A stretch of 64,000 nucleotides of DNA, taken from assembly GCA_034359265.1 (NCBI GenBank), contig CP136895.1, positions 7,256,501-7,320,500 of the forward strand, read 5' to 3'. Origin of the DNA: Canna indica. Lineage: Eukaryota > Streptophyta > Magnoliopsida > Zingiberales > Cannaceae. Shown one piece after another: positions 18,228-30,609 of the stretch (its first letter is position 1; every line of letters starts with the position of its first letter). Both the position numbers and the translations under genes were made by a program. The notes below the pieces were generated by a model that saw only the letters and a program-made list of their open reading frames with translations, was not told where the DNA came from and ran no database searches.

Positions 18228-21200
18228 CTTATAGCACTTGAACCTTTCTAAATTTTGACATCTCATTGCCAGGAAGAATGACTTGGCTCTTAATAGAAAT
18301 CCTATCCTGTACCCCAAAACAGGAAAAGAACAGAGTAAAGGGTAATGATTTACTTCTAATACAATCTTAATGTCATTATCAAAAAATCTACTTTTTAGGG
18401 ATTATGATACTATTTGTTCTGCACAAATTTTTTCTTTAACTGTTTAAGATGTACAAAAATTCCTTTGATGTTTTTCCTTCACATCACTGGATCTGCTTCC
18501 AGACCTTATCTTGTATCAAGTTCTCGCTGGATCTAATTTTTTCCTGGCATCGCCATTCCACTTCAGAGATTTTCATTTGTCCACCATGAGAAAATTATAT
18601 ATATGAAACTTGCAGAATTTATTCTTGTTGACTAATAAAGCTATAAGTCATTTAGTTGAATGATATGGTTTCTGCACACTGATAAATTATACTTTAGCAT
18701 TAAAAATTGAATGTTTTCAGTAATGGTTTCCTATGATTAATTGAGAACAAATAACTTTATTCCTCCTATTTCCCTACTCTTAAACTGAGGATCTCACAAT
18801 ACGGATCATGCATGGAGACCAATTTTGATTGGCATCTCTCTGTTGGTAATCAATGTGAATAATCTCACCTTCCATGCACTCAATCAGTACAACTATGATT
18901 AATCTATCAAGTGTGTTGGAAGCATGCATTTTTCAAGGCTAACTAGTTTTTCTTTTCAGTACAAGAGTAATGAACATTCTATGTCAAAGTTAGATATAAG
19001 CAAATTAAGTATAGGAGAGAACAGGAATAAGACTCTGTCATGTTAAGAAAATTAAATTACAGCAATATGCTTTAAATAAAGAATAATTAAGATGCTTGAG
19101 CAGCACGCACCTTCACCATTTGATCAGTACTTGAAGAGATTCCAAGGTTCAAAAGTGTTAACCACACGTTGGTGAGGACCTACTTCAAGGAAGCTCTTCT
19201 TTTCTTTTTTCCTTTTCCTTGGCATGAGTACAATGCTAAATAAATGTCTCTTTGTATATGCTAGGAAATCTAAGCCCTAGTCACCTGGATTTTGATATTG
19301 CAGCCAATATTCTAGAGATGATAAACTGCTACTTGCTATAAGCTTAGCAGTGCAACAGCAAACCCAGTCTAATTAAGTTCCACTTGCCTCCACCTCAGCA
19401 AAGGGATTGCACTCTAATGGTAAGTGGAAACCGAGTGCAACTTCTATGGGTGGGCAGCCCATGAAAATATATGAACGAGTGCACATGGGTAGAAAAGCAA
19501 TGAACATGAATAGAAAATGAATGAACATGAATTTATATTCAATAAATTCATTTAACCATATTCATTCTCTAAGGTATGCTATGAAGTATGAACTGCATCT
19601 AGGTGGATGATGGCATTTTCCTACATTATGGATCTCTATTTAAAAAACCATAAATTATACATGAACCAAATTAAGCATCTAAACATGTCTTGCGGCTAAT
19701 TTAAGAATAATTATGAACTAGGAGATAGCAAAGAAAGATACTTCTTTGTACATGACTACATTGATACATTCCTTGTTAATTATTTTCTCCTAATTGATTC
19801 AAGATTCTAACAGATAACTAGCTAAACGGATCCAATTAAATTCTGTCTATAAACTAGAAGATAGGAGCACCAGTTAATCAAGAAAAGAGTATGAGCATTG
19901 TTGGGATATCAACAAATTCAATGGTTAGAAGATCACAAGGATGATTAAGATGCTTAGTGCATGGAACCTTCCTTGGAATTAGATTTTCAATGAAGTTATG
20001 GAGAGGTCACATACCATGGACTCAAACCATTGACAAAGAAAAGGTCAGTTATCCTTTATCTCCCAATCCTATGCCATAAACTGCGAATTGAACTCAAGGA
20101 AAGTAAATTATCAAACACATTTCTAGTTATATGGAACAGCATTTGGCATTACAAACTAAAACAGAATGGTTTCTATAACTTATACCATCAAACCACAGAA
20201 TTAAAGTTGGCAGTCAGATAACAGCAACCTGCACTTCCAGAAAATATCACCCTAACTGAGTCAAGGTAGATTACTCTTTTGACTCCCAAACTTACTAATC
20301 TTTTTGCTCAAGTATACATTTAATATTTTTACTGAAAAAAAAAAGTAGAACGACAAAGTGGGTAGGAATCCAGAATTAAAGGTTTACAACAGATTTGAAC
20401 ATGGTAAATGGAAGAATAAGTAGTAGAAGAAGAAGGGTTTGAGTGGTCTTATTGCATGGTTTAGTTAGTCTTGTTTTACTTTATTTTTTCTTATTGTAAG
20501 GTTTGAAAGGTAAAATAGTCTTTTCTCTTTTTAAGTGGTTAGAAAGTTTATAAATAGTAAGATAAGGTCGGATGTAACTGAACCCAGAAGTTAAAACAGT
20601 CTCTATTTTTCTTTTCTCTCTTCTTTTCCTATCCATGTACTGATCATCATCCAAAGAGCCAACATAGGCAAGAAGAGGGACAAAGACCTGCTCCAGCCTA
20701 GTGCTGAGGAGGTTTCAAATCCAGATTGTGGACTAACCAGCCTTGATTCAGAGTTTTCCAGACCCAGAACAAGGCTACAAACCAAGAACTCTGACAGAGA
20801 CTAGTCCTCAAGGTGCGAAGTGAATGAAGTAAAACAAAAATTACCATAATAAGCTCAGCTGACTTCCTAGAGATCCATACATTGATTGCAAGGCTGATCT
20901 TTGCAACAATCAGCAATTCAAACACATGCAGAAGTAGAGAAAAACTGCCACAATGCATAAGATGCAAAGTCAAGCACTTTTCAAGCTGAAAAGAACAATA
21001 GAAAATAGTCACTTATCATCCTACACTGTTTACATGTTGATTATCTACCCTCATAAAATACATAAAAATTTCGAATAGACTCTTTTGAACTACCTCTATA
21101 GCCTCCTCAGACTGTCACAAAGCGCATAGAACCTTAGAAGAATGGTCATGCTATGTTGGAGAATACAAGAGGCAGATGGTGAATGAACATTTATATATAG

Positions 21201-23690
21201 TAGATATTTTATTTGTATTTAAGTTCAAGTACATACAAATGTGATCAAACAAGTCGAAAAAACCATGCTATAGAATTGAATAGCTATAGAATAGCATCTT
21301 TAGAAACTATGCACAAAGATATTGAAAACTCAACTAGGCGCCTTCATCAAAGTAGCATGAGTTGCTTCTCTACTTCATCATGACATGCTTTACAATCCCT
21401 TAGCTCATCAGTGTCTGACTTCAGACTTAAAAGTACCAATTACTGAGATTGTCTTGCGCCAAAAAAACATCTACATGAATATAGTTGATCATGCATGATA
21501 AGATAAGCTGCTATCCTAAAGAACAGCACAGTTATAAACTAAATATTCTTAAGAAAAGAAGGTACTAAAGACCAAAAAGAAAATCGAAGAAATGACCCCA
21601 AAAAAACATCATAGAAATTAGATGAACTATGAAGTAGGGAGTAGGAGAAAATTTTGATGAAGAAGGAAATTGCTGTATAGGAGCTTGGATTTTACATTCT
21701 TAATGAGAACAAAGAAGAAAAACAGATCCCTAATAGCTACTTGCATTTTAATCTTAAAGTATAAAGCTATTGATCAAGTTGATGGATCATGTCAAGATGC
21801 CCGACCACGACATAATCATTCCATCACCAATTGAGGGTTGAGCTGAGATGAATATAGAAGTAAATTGTTCTGACTAGAAAATTTTTCCACAGGTTGCTAT
21901 TACGTATGCAACTATATAAACACAAGTAAAAACTAGTGAATTACTCAGTGTCATGGATACATTATTATTAGAGCATGTATCAGCCACCACCCCCCCCCCC
22001 GCCAATCTAACATACAGTTGAAATTAAAAGAGAATGCACTAACAAGATTTCAATATGCTCGCTAATAAAGGACTTCAACCTATATGTTTCCACTGTCAAC
22101 AGAACAGAGAAATCAGAAAATGCACTAGACTTAAATAAAAATGTATTATTTCTGTTGGAGTGCAGAGAAATCAACAACTACTCTGAATCAAACAATTAGG
22201 AGAAAAGTACCAGGAAAAGAACCAAGCACCACATAAAAAAAACCTCTACCTTTGAATCCAATTTCCACCAATTTAATTTTTTTTTCTCAGCTGTCTTTTT
22301 CTTCTAAACATGTTAACAGGAAAGGAGCTAGACTCCTACAAGGCTACAATAATAGCTTAAACAAGATATTATAGATAAAATACCTTTTAGCAGATTGATA
22401 TATACCTATTTGAACACAAATGGAAAATAATGCCCCACAAAATGCTGACCTGGTTATCTGTATGAGTAAAAAATTGTTCATAGTTTTAAATAAATAAATA
22501 CATAAATAAACTCTTACACGTGCATATTGTAACAATAGGGCTTGTGCCATTTGTTAGTTCGTTCATCAAAAACATAACAAGGACGCAAAGAGCTAGAGGC
22601 ACAAACGAGCATCCTTACATTTAGACGTTCAGTTCGTTTTATTGTCTCAAGTATCAGCATTTACAAACTCTAGATTAATCTCCTATGCTCAAAGTATTCA
22701 ACAATGGAACAGTTCATTGCCTAAAAAGAGAACAATTACCAAAAAGGATCTGAAGACATTTTCAATATCGATATCTGAAGCCATCGGACAAAGAGCCTCA
22801 CCCTGTCGTGTTCTGCTGCGTGAAGGCGATAAGCAACGACAAAAACCTGGAAAAGAAGCTTTCTTTAAGTAATGTCAAACTACACAATAAGCATCATTAA
22901 TGACAATTAGGTCAAGTTAAAACGGAGAAACTTGTGACTCAACGTGACGTCGCAAAGAGGGCTGGCTCTATCACGTTCAACTGCGTGAAGACGATGCGCG
23001 CCTATTAGAAGTTTGGAGCTTTCTTGAATCCGAGAAGCTAGGGATCCGATCTGAAGGCAAAAGTGGAAAAGAGAGAGCCCTGTCACGAACTGGCGCCTGA
23101 CGCCGAATCTGCCGCGGAGGAGAGCGACTCGTCTCTCCAAGGAATCTACGACTACGAGGGTCTTAAGGTAGAGTGTGAGTTAGAAACATGCCGCTACATA
23201 TTGGCCGACCCCCGGAGAATACCCAAACATACCGTAGCATATTTGCATAGGATGGTAATTATCAGGGGCTTTCAGGTACCGGAGAATACCCAAACATAAT
23301 TGGGGTAGGTAATTACACTACATGAGCATCTCTTGAGGATCGTGTGGTAGGTAATTACGAATTAAATGATACTTTTTTAATTCAAAACTTAATTTAATTT
23401 TGAATTAAAAATGACTACTTTACTAATAATTGTGTGCAATATATTTTTAGATATTAGGACGTGGAATTGTATGCAATGGTAGACACAGAACTTTAACCGA
23501 AAGATCCAATTAAAAATATAAATATTTATTATTTTAATCGTTCAACTTTAAATTTTTAATTAAAATCATAATTTATAACTAATAAAAATTTCTTTATCTA
23601 TGTACATATTTTAAAAATATTACTAAAGTTTTTAAAATAAAAATAACTATGTTATTACACTCTTCAAAGAGAATTCTTTCATTGGGGTGT
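18228..23690. other. Non-coding region, 5.5 kb
   Basis: No convincing gene on either strand. A TTTATAAATAG box near 20549, followed by a CT-rich leader, resembles an LTR or gene promoter but has no partner copy here. A C12-like homopolymer is near 21990. Two similar GC-richer blocks at about 22780-22870 and 22950-23030 (sharing GCGTGAAG and CTTTCTT phrases) look like a diverged duplication. A 78-codon frame at 23063-23299 is unsupported. Confidence 0.4.
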
Positions 23691-23691
23691 A

Positions 23692-23870
23692 ATTAAGTCG
23701 AGCCGAGTCGAGTCAGCCGAGCCGAGCTTGTCTGTGCTCGAGCTCAACTCGTTTAAGAAATGTTGAACTCGAGCTCGATCAAGCTTCGATCTCTAAGCTC
23801 GAGCTCGGCTTAAGTTATACTCTAGCAACTCGAGCGCGGCTCGTTAGGCTCATTTATTTTTTTCTATACC
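23692..23870. mobile_element. Fragment of a GAGCTCGAGCTCG-rich MITE-like element
   Basis: The segment begins GGGTGTAATTAAGTCGAGCC and consists of overlapping CGAGCT/AGCTCG phrases, the composition of a common class of plant non-autonomous elements. The other end is not visible; it abuts a CACTA end fragment, so it is probably truncated. Confidence 0.4.
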
Positions 23871-23879
23871 AAGCTACGG

Positions 23880-24387
23880 TAGGAGAGGAGAAGGAGGGAG
23901 TGGCGGCGTACCTGGGCAATGGGAACCAACGGCGAGTGGCGACGGTGAGCAGCGGAGATCGGCTAGAATCGGCGGCGAGTGGCGATGGTGAGCAGCTGAG
24001 ATCGGCGAGAGTCGGCGGCGAAGAACGACGGCATGGAGAAGATGAAGAAGAAGAGGGAAGAGGGCGCGATCGCGGGGGTAATAAAAAGACTTATAAGCGA
24101 CGGTCACCACAGCCGTCGCAACGCTGTCGCTGATAAGTTTTGTAGTTTGATGTCGCGTCCGCGCCCTCTACCTATCAGCAACGATTTCGAGCGGCCGTCG
24201 ATGAACCGTCGCACATGTTTGTGTAATTAGCGACTGTAGAGGCTGTCGTCCCTCAACCGTCGTAGATGTTGCGTGTATCATTAGCTAGCGACAGTTCCTG
24301 CGGCCGTAAATAAGTCGTAGCCATTAACGACAATATTACGTGGGTCGTTACTGACAACCATAATAATTGAACTATTTTTTAGTAGTG
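23880..24387 (-). mobile_element. CACTA transposon end fragment (solo 5' end)
   Basis: The right edge TTTTTTAGTAGTG (ending 24387) is a CACTA terminus read from the minus strand. Inside it are palindromes with GCGACGG/CCGTCGC halves, then a GC-rich leader resembling the element 1 and A leaders (GGCGGCG, AGAAGAGGGAAGAGG). Nothing of the transposase follows, so only the first 0.5 kb of an element is left. Half-sites differ from the A family (GCGAC instead of GCAAC). Confidence 0.65.
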
Positions 24388-24920
24388 ATAGCACATGGGC
24401 ACAGAAGATATCTCATGAGAAGAACACTGACCAACAAAGGAGGATGAGAGGTCCTTGTTTCTCATGAGCTTTGCTTGAGGCAGTGGCTTTGCTGTACGAA
24501 ATTGACGATATATCTCACAGTAGCTCCTTCGGCACTTTGCCCAATTTTAATTAATTAGCACCGACACATTGATAGATAAGCATGTGGTGCTTCACCATCT
24601 AACTAGACTTAGCAACAATATATGGCTTCTTTTAAGGTTAAACATCCTTTTAACCCTCATCTAAAGTTACTCTTCTTATATTTCAGAGCAAAGCAATATA
24701 TCATGCAAATTAAATACGTATCAATTGACATAACACAACAGATGAATAAAAAGATACCTTCATTAAATTAACAATTTTACTATATTATTATTATTATTAT
24801 TATCTTTTTCCAAAAGAACAAGCTAGATGAGGCTAAGACTTTGCTCAATCTCCATGGGTAAGAGGGGCATTGGTTCCTGGACGCACCCTCCGCCACTTCA
24901 TACTGAGCATTACACTTATC
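24388..24920. other. Non-coding region before the LINE remnant
   Basis: No gene seen. It contains a short (TTA)n stretch near 24785. Confidence 0.5.
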
Positions 24921-26432
24921 CTATCTAGTATCATTAATTATTCTAATATGAATGTCTTTATCAGATTCAGAAAGAACCAACTCCAGATGTAAACAACCCG
25001 CACCATTTACATAAGGTGGAGGAACAAACTCACGGCCTAAAATGATTTCATTCCTAGGCATTACATCACCAACACTAAATGCTTCATTACTAGAAACAAT
25101 ATCTAACTCTTCATTATTCAACGCTAAAACATTATCAACGTTAAGTATAGTACGCTCAAAATCACTATTAGTTACAGATTTGTTTGAAGCTATCATCTCT
25201 CTGTTGATGTACAAATAGCTTGTAGAGTCTTCATCTAAAGTTGAAACAAAATATTCCCAATCAACCAAGCTTGGAAACTTCAAAGATACAGATGTTAATC
25301 CAAATTTTGCAAGGAAGTGAGCTCTGCTATTTTCCTCTCTTTTTAGATGAAACCAACCATTGACCTTTACCTTACTTGCCAACTGCAAAATGTCATTCAC
25401 TAGCTCTTTTGAATTCCAAGGGGTTTTCATTTTTCTTTGCAGAATATCCAGCCAAATGGAATTAAGTTCTGCAGATAGTACATTTGAAGAAAAATAATTA
25501 TGAAAACTCATTAAGCATTCCTTTCTCCTTATTCAAAAAATGGTAACCCAAATCAGATTTATTGTTATGTTTTACCCAAGCTGCATCACAATAAACTCAG
25601 TAGTTGGTATTGGAGTATTCAGTGAAGTCTCTTTGAAGTGAAAAAAACTAGTAAATGACAATTGAAGGGGAACATTATAAGTTGATTGAAGTGGAAACTC
25701 ATCACTAATAGGGTTTAGCTTACAAGAATTCATAAAAGAACATTCAGCAAGCAATCGAAAAACCAAAGTATTGAAACCACAATCGTTCGCATTAAAACAT
25801 ATATCATTCCTATTCTTCCAGAGGAACCAAAGATCAGCTACTATACAACTGGTAAAATTATTTCTCCTGTTTTTATCCAAATGTTTCCCTTCCTCTATCC
25901 ACTTTCCAGTATACCAAAGGTTTCTGAACTCAAAATTATAGTTCAATGCTCTTTCCAAGGTATTTCAGAATTTGTTAGCAAAACAACAACTAAACAGGAA
26001 ATGGTTGCTACTGTCCAATCCTTCTTCGCAAGTGAAATAATTTTGCTTTGAAATCTTACTTATTTTTGCAAGCAATTCAGAGGTAGGAAGTCTATTATGT
26101 ACAAGTTTCCAAATAAATACCTTGACCTTAGGAAGCACCTTTAAGCTCCAAAGAGACCTCCAATCAAAATTAAGACCAGCAGGATCCATATCCTCTTGTT
26201 TCAAGAAATTACATGCAACTTTACAACTTAAACTTTCTTTATTGTTAAGGGTCCAGATCCACTTGTCAAGGGGCTTTGCTCTTGGTATGTGAATCTGTCT
26301 TATAGCATTACATAGCTCATCATTGAAAAGCTCTTTAAGAAGCTCTACATTCCACTCCACGTTAATAAGATCACTAACCATCTTCACTTCATTTAGTTTA
26401 TCCATATTAATCATAATTGGCAATCTGTTCAA
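24921..26432 (-). pseudogene. LINE (non-LTR retrotransposon) ORF2 remnant: zinc-binding RT tail and RNase H
   Basis: Three consecutive minus-strand frames (26432-25965, 25958-25572, 25511-24921) form one broken protein. The first has the plant RVT zinc-binding block (WIWTLNNKESLSCKVACNFL, WRSLWSLKVLPKVKVFIWKL, HNRLPTSELL and Cys/His residues in FTCEEGLDSSNHFLFSC). The second has ADLWFLWKNRNDICFN, typical of the linker to RNase H. The third carries the end of a RNase H-like domain (VNGWFHLKREENSRAHFLAK). No reverse transcriptase catalytic part is present, so the copy is 5'-truncated, as LINEs often are, and frame-broken. It could also be a domesticated fragment, but nothing suggests that. Confidence 0.68.
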
Positions 26433-26892
26433 AGGAATACAACTGATCCATGGATCCTGCTAGATGTTGATGTTCATGTCATCTCCTAACTTGAGTTTTA
26501 AACCTTCTCTTAAAACTATGTTAGTTAAATAATTTTACTTTTAAAAAAATTATTTAACTTTGTTGGAAAGTTTATAACAAAATCATGTTATATGATACTT
26601 TACCATTAAATTTGCTTGATGCTCATAAACTTCTAAGCTATGGACTTGAAAGGAAATCCTTTACATTTGTAAGCTGCAGATTTAAAACTTAATTTGTAGT
26701 ATGTTTAAAGTGAAATTATATGGACTTCTACCATGATCAAAATAATTATGAAAGCAATTCTCACTCTAAAATTAATGTTTCATCATGCCTTAAAAGTCAA
26801 TCCATTAATGTGTCTAACCACCAAGGAACATCTCTTTCTAGATTTTGCTAAAATATTATTTTAAAGAAATAAAAGAATTGGAAGCGTGGGAC
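26433..26892. other. Non-coding region
   Basis: AT-rich, no gene seen. It lies between the LINE remnant and a hAT-type element. Confidence 0.5.
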
Positions 26893-26900
26893 CAAACACG

Positions 26901-27272
26901 TAGGACTGAGCAAAACTTGATTCAACTCAAAAAATTTGAAAAAATTGATTCAAAAATTTATTTCGATCGGATTATTCGGGTATATCAGGTCGGATCGGGT
27001 TACATTTTTAAAAATTTTATCTCGATTTTAAGTTAAATACATATTTATGTATAAATATATTGATAAAAGATGATTTTGGTTTTGTGGTTAGAAGGTTAGA
27101 GATAAAATTTAGTAACTTTTGAGTTCAAGTCCTACTAGAGTTATAATTGTTCATCTTTTTTATCACTATTTTAAAGTTGAATTTTATTTATTTTATTTTC
27201 CTAAACCGAATTCGGATTAATCAGATCAGGGCCCGATTTTTTCGAGTTATTCGGGTCGGATGCTCAGCCCTA
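26901..27272. mobile_element. hAT-type non-autonomous element (372 bp)
   Basis: Ends TAGGACTGAGC and GCTCAGCCCTA pair at 10 of 11 positions. The flanking octamers CAAACACG (26893-26900) and CAAACACA (27273-27280) match at 7 of 8. The interior has repeated TCGGGT/ATTCGG phrases and no gene. Confidence 0.72.
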
Positions 27273-27650
27273 CAAACACATGCCGAAATACTCCATCACC
27301 GTCAACAGAATAAATATAGAAAATCAAATAAGCCAAGAAATATATTATTACATTTTCGGCAGCTTTATAATTTTCAAATAAGTCAAGTCCTACGAGAGTT
27401 ATAATTTTAATTCAATAGTTCATCTTTTTATCACCATTTTCAAGATGAATTTTATTATTTTTATTTTTCTAAACCGAATTCGAGTTAATCAGATCGGAGC
27501 TCAATTTTTTTGAGTTATTCAGGTCGGATGCTCAGCCCTACAAACACATGCCGAAACACTCCATCACCGTCAACAAAATAAATATAGAAAAAACAAATAA
27601 GCCAAGAAATATATTATTACGTTTTCGGTAGCTTTATGAACAGGAGGATA
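27126..27650. repeat. Tandem duplication, two units of about 260 bp
   Basis: Unit 1 (about 27126-27381) and unit 2 (about 27382-27650) both start CAAGTCCTAC, run through AAACCGAATTCG and GGATGCTCAGCCCTAC and end near TTTCGG.AGCTTTAT. The unit contains the right half of the neighbouring hAT-type element and its flank, so the duplication followed that insertion. Confidence 0.8.
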
Positions 27651-27699
27651 TACAGATTATTTATTTGTATTTTTTCTATTAAAATAAAGAAAAACTAGT

Positions 27700-28860
27700 T
27701 AATCTAATAAAAAAAATCATATGAGTTTTAACGAATATATCACACTTTTTAATTTACCACAAATCTAGCTCGGACTATAGAATTAATAATAATTATATCT
27801 CGTTAGATACTGGTTAATGAAATCATTTGTTGCTGACGTGACAGCACAGTCAACATCAAGAATAATATTTTTTATTATATTTTTCGTTAGAGTTGCCACC
27901 TCAGCATACTCGGTTATTAGTAAAAAAATGAAAAATTAATAAATCTAGTCATAACTATAGGAGTTTTAATAAATCTACTCCACTTTTTAATCTGCCCCCA
28001 AATCTAACCCGAACTATAGAATAGACAACAATGATAAGTCGTCGCCAAATACTCGTTAATGAAATTGTTTGTTGCTAACATGACATCACAATCAACATCA
28101 AGAATAATATATACATATATAGAGCTGTCAGTCCAGCATTCCTTGCCGGTGTTACATGACAAAATATGGTTTTCTTATTATTATTCTCAAGGTTTTTCTT
28201 ATATTTGAACATATATCATTATTATTTTTCAACGTCATCTCTCTCTTAGGTTGCATTTTTTGCCATCAACGTATATATGACGAATATCTTCAAGCATATA
28301 TATCAATTACATGCTTTGTTCTAGTTTTCAAAATGTATCAATTGAATGTCTCGCTTAAATTATTTATAATTGTATCACATTTACAATTTATACCTAAAAG
28401 AATTTCACAAAATTTTTGCACATTGATAGGAAAGTCCTGATGTGCTCGTGCTGAAATAGTTGCAAGTTCATTCAAAGCTCGATTAAAGTCCGACTCAGTT
28501 GTGCATCTAACAATTTCTCAAAAGCATATGACTTAGCGCATGCCCTTTGGGTTTCAGGCTAGATTTATGACAAATTAAAAGATTATTAGATTTGTTAAAA
28601 CTCCTATAATTTGAATTAGATTTATTAATTTTATCTTTTTTATTAATAATCGAGTATGCTAAGGTGATAACTCTAACGAAAAAGAGAATAAAAAATATTG
28701 ATTGTGCTCCACATTAATAACAAACGATTTCATCAAGGGGTATTTAAAGACGGGTTATAATTATTATTAATTTTATAATTTGAGTTAGATTTGTAATAAA
28801 TTAAAAAATAGATTAGATTTGTTAAAAAAATTAATATTTGAATTAAATTTATTAATTTAT
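27700..28860. repeat. Degenerate inverted and direct repeats of one family
   Basis: A block at 27720-27930 (with GTTAGAGTTGCCACCTCAGC and ACTCGGTTATTA) recurs diverged at 27940-28110 in direct orientation and at 28565-28740 inverted. This looks like the remains of a TIR transposon family. No coding capacity. A frame at 28156-28440 between the copies is low-complexity and hydrophobic, with no recognisable family. Confidence 0.5.
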
Positions 28861-29123
28861 CAACTATGAGTTTTAGGTAATTTTTAAAAATATGAAATTG
28901 AGTCGAAGAATATTCCAAAAGGGGGCCCTTCCAAAAGGTTGCCGCTAACCATTTCAATGTGTCCATCACGACAGCATTAATAACCTCCCTAGATCACCAC
29001 CAAGCCATCAACAACTGACGTCCTGATCCATACGAACCATTTATATCGCAATAATGGCACACTCCCTACTCCATCGCATCATCAACGATTAATTAATGCC
29101 TATTGCCCTCAATATTCCAACGC

Positions 29124-29129
29124 TATAAA
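29124..29129 (+). promoter_or_regulatory. TATA box of the protein kinase gene
   Basis: TATAAA lies 98 bp upstream of the ATG at 29222. It is followed by a CT-rich stretch (CCACTGTCTCTACTC, TTCTCTTTCTTTTC) typical of plant transcription starts and short leaders. Confidence 0.7.
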
Positions 29130-29221
29130 ATTCCCAATTTCCATTCCAACCACTGTCTCTACTCGATTCCTTCTCTTTCTTTTCTCGCCGCCGCTAGGCT
29201 TCACTCTTGTTTCCCCTAACA

Positions 29222-30405
29222 ATGGATCTCCCCGTGGTAATCGGCCTCCTCTCGGCGGCCCTCCTCTTACACGTTGCTCTCGCTTCCTTCGCCTACATGA
29301 TCAGGTTGTTCCGCAGGCACAAGATACCCTTCGCCTGCGTCCACGATGACCCGGAGCTCGGCCTGGTCGCCAAACCGCAGCCCGACGCGCCACGCCAGTT
29401 CGGGTGGGCGGAGGTCGAGTCGCTCACCGGAAACTTCGCCCCCTCCGCCGTGATCGGGGAAGGCGGCTTCAGCACCGTCTACCTCGCCCGCCTCCCCCCC
29501 GACGCCGTCCCCGTCGCCCTCAAACTCCACCGCTCCAGCGAGCGCCTTCACCGCGCCTTCCGCCAGGAGCTCGACGTCCTCCTCCGCCTCCGCCACCCCC
29601 ACATTGTTCCCCTCCTCGGCTACTGCGACGACCGCGGTACGTCTTTCCTCCCCCGCCGCCGCGAAATCAGTCTCTCTCTGCTCCCTCCCTAACTGTTTGT
29701 GCTTTTGTTTCCTCGAATGAAATTGCAGAAGAAGGGGTTCTGGTGTTTGAGTTCGTGCCGAACGGGAGCCTCCACGAGAAGCTCCACGGCGACAGCTCGT
29801 CGGTGCTGCCGTGGGCCCGGCGGATGGCCATCGCGTACCAGCTCGCGCAGGCCCTAGACTACCTCCACGACGGGTGCAACGTCCAAATCGTGCACGGCGA
29901 CGTCAAGGCGTCGAACGTCCTCCTCGACGGCCGGCTCGAGCCGAAGCTGTGCGACTTCGGATCCGCCCGAGTGGGCTTCTCCGCCGCCGTCCTCCCGCGG
30001 GCCGTGCACCCGATGCTCGGGTCACCCGGCTACATCGACCCGCACTACCTCCGGACGGGGATGGTCACCAAGAAGAGCGACGTCTACAGCTTCGGGGTGC
30101 TGCTCCTGGAGCTAATCACCGGAACGGAGGCCTTCGACTCGGCGGCGGAGCGGATGCTGACGGCCGCGGTGGGGCCGGCGTTACGAGATCCGGAAAACAA
30201 TGCTGGGGAGCTGGTGGATCGTAGACTGGCCGGGGAGTACGACGCAGCAGAGGCGGCTGCGGCGGCGTCGATGGCGGCTGCGTGCATTGGAGCGAATCCC
30301 AGTCTCCGGCCCTCCACGGCTGAGTTGGTGCGAGGCATGGCCGAGAAGGTGTCATCTTCGATCGCTACCGTCGGTGCGACATCAGACGACAAAAGAGATG
30401 TATGA
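29222..30405 (+). CDS. Membrane-anchored receptor-like protein kinase, non-RD (At1g33260-like)
   Basis: Two exons, 29222-29636 and 29729-30405, joined through a GTACGT...TTGCAG intron of 92 bp (phase 1), encode 363 residues. The ATG at 29222 is used because the five codons before it begin with TTG. A hydrophobic segment at residues 4-28 with RLFRRHK after it makes an N-terminal membrane anchor, with no real ectodomain. Kinase landmarks: glycine loop [10 protein letters not shown] (78-87), Lys101 in VALK, catalytic loop HGDVKASN (194-201) with Gly in place of the usual Arg before Asp196, DFG at 214-216, GSPGYIDP (236-243). All catalytic residues are present, so activity is expected. The non-RD loop means regulation is probably not by activation-loop phosphorylation. 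Resemblance to the Arabidopsis At1g33260-type RLCKs is from memory of the family; substrate is unknown. Exons are strikingly GC-rich. Confidence 0.92.
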
Positions 30406-30587
30406 ATCGTTTGATCTGACACCTGAATACACTTTTCCAGTTTTGCAATTGGCTGAAGCGGGCGCTTCGTACAAAAGTTGGGCATGTATTCAGTGCGATG
30501 ATGATGATGACCGAACCAGCTGCCAATTCGCGTCGCAACCTGTTCGCCAAAAGGTTTGAAGTGATGTCATCTGCATACCCTTCTTTT

Positions 30588-30593
30588 AATAAA
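30588..30593 (+). terminator. Candidate polyadenylation signal of the kinase gene
   Basis: AATAAA lies 183 bp after the stop codon, in T-rich surroundings. It is a plausible near-upstream element; no transcript end is visible from the sequence. Confidence 0.45.
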
Positions 30594-30609
30594 GAAGATA
30601 AGATCGTCA

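Noticed and set aside
20603..21012. 104-residue minus-strand frame with hydrophobic stretches
   Set aside because: AT-rich, unlike GC-rich host exons here, and no family recognised; probably chance.
23063..23299. 78-residue frame with acidic N-terminus
   Set aside because: No domain recognised and part of a diverged local duplication; insufficient evidence for a gene.
29404..29730. Extension of the second kinase exon upstream as a single 333-residue frame
   Set aside because: The extension is a proline/arginine-rich shadow of exon 1 in another frame; the GTACGT...GCAG intron joins the true kinase N-terminal lobe in frame.
30200..30559. 119-residue frame overlapping the end of the kinase
   Set aside because: Out-of-frame shadow of a GC-rich exon.
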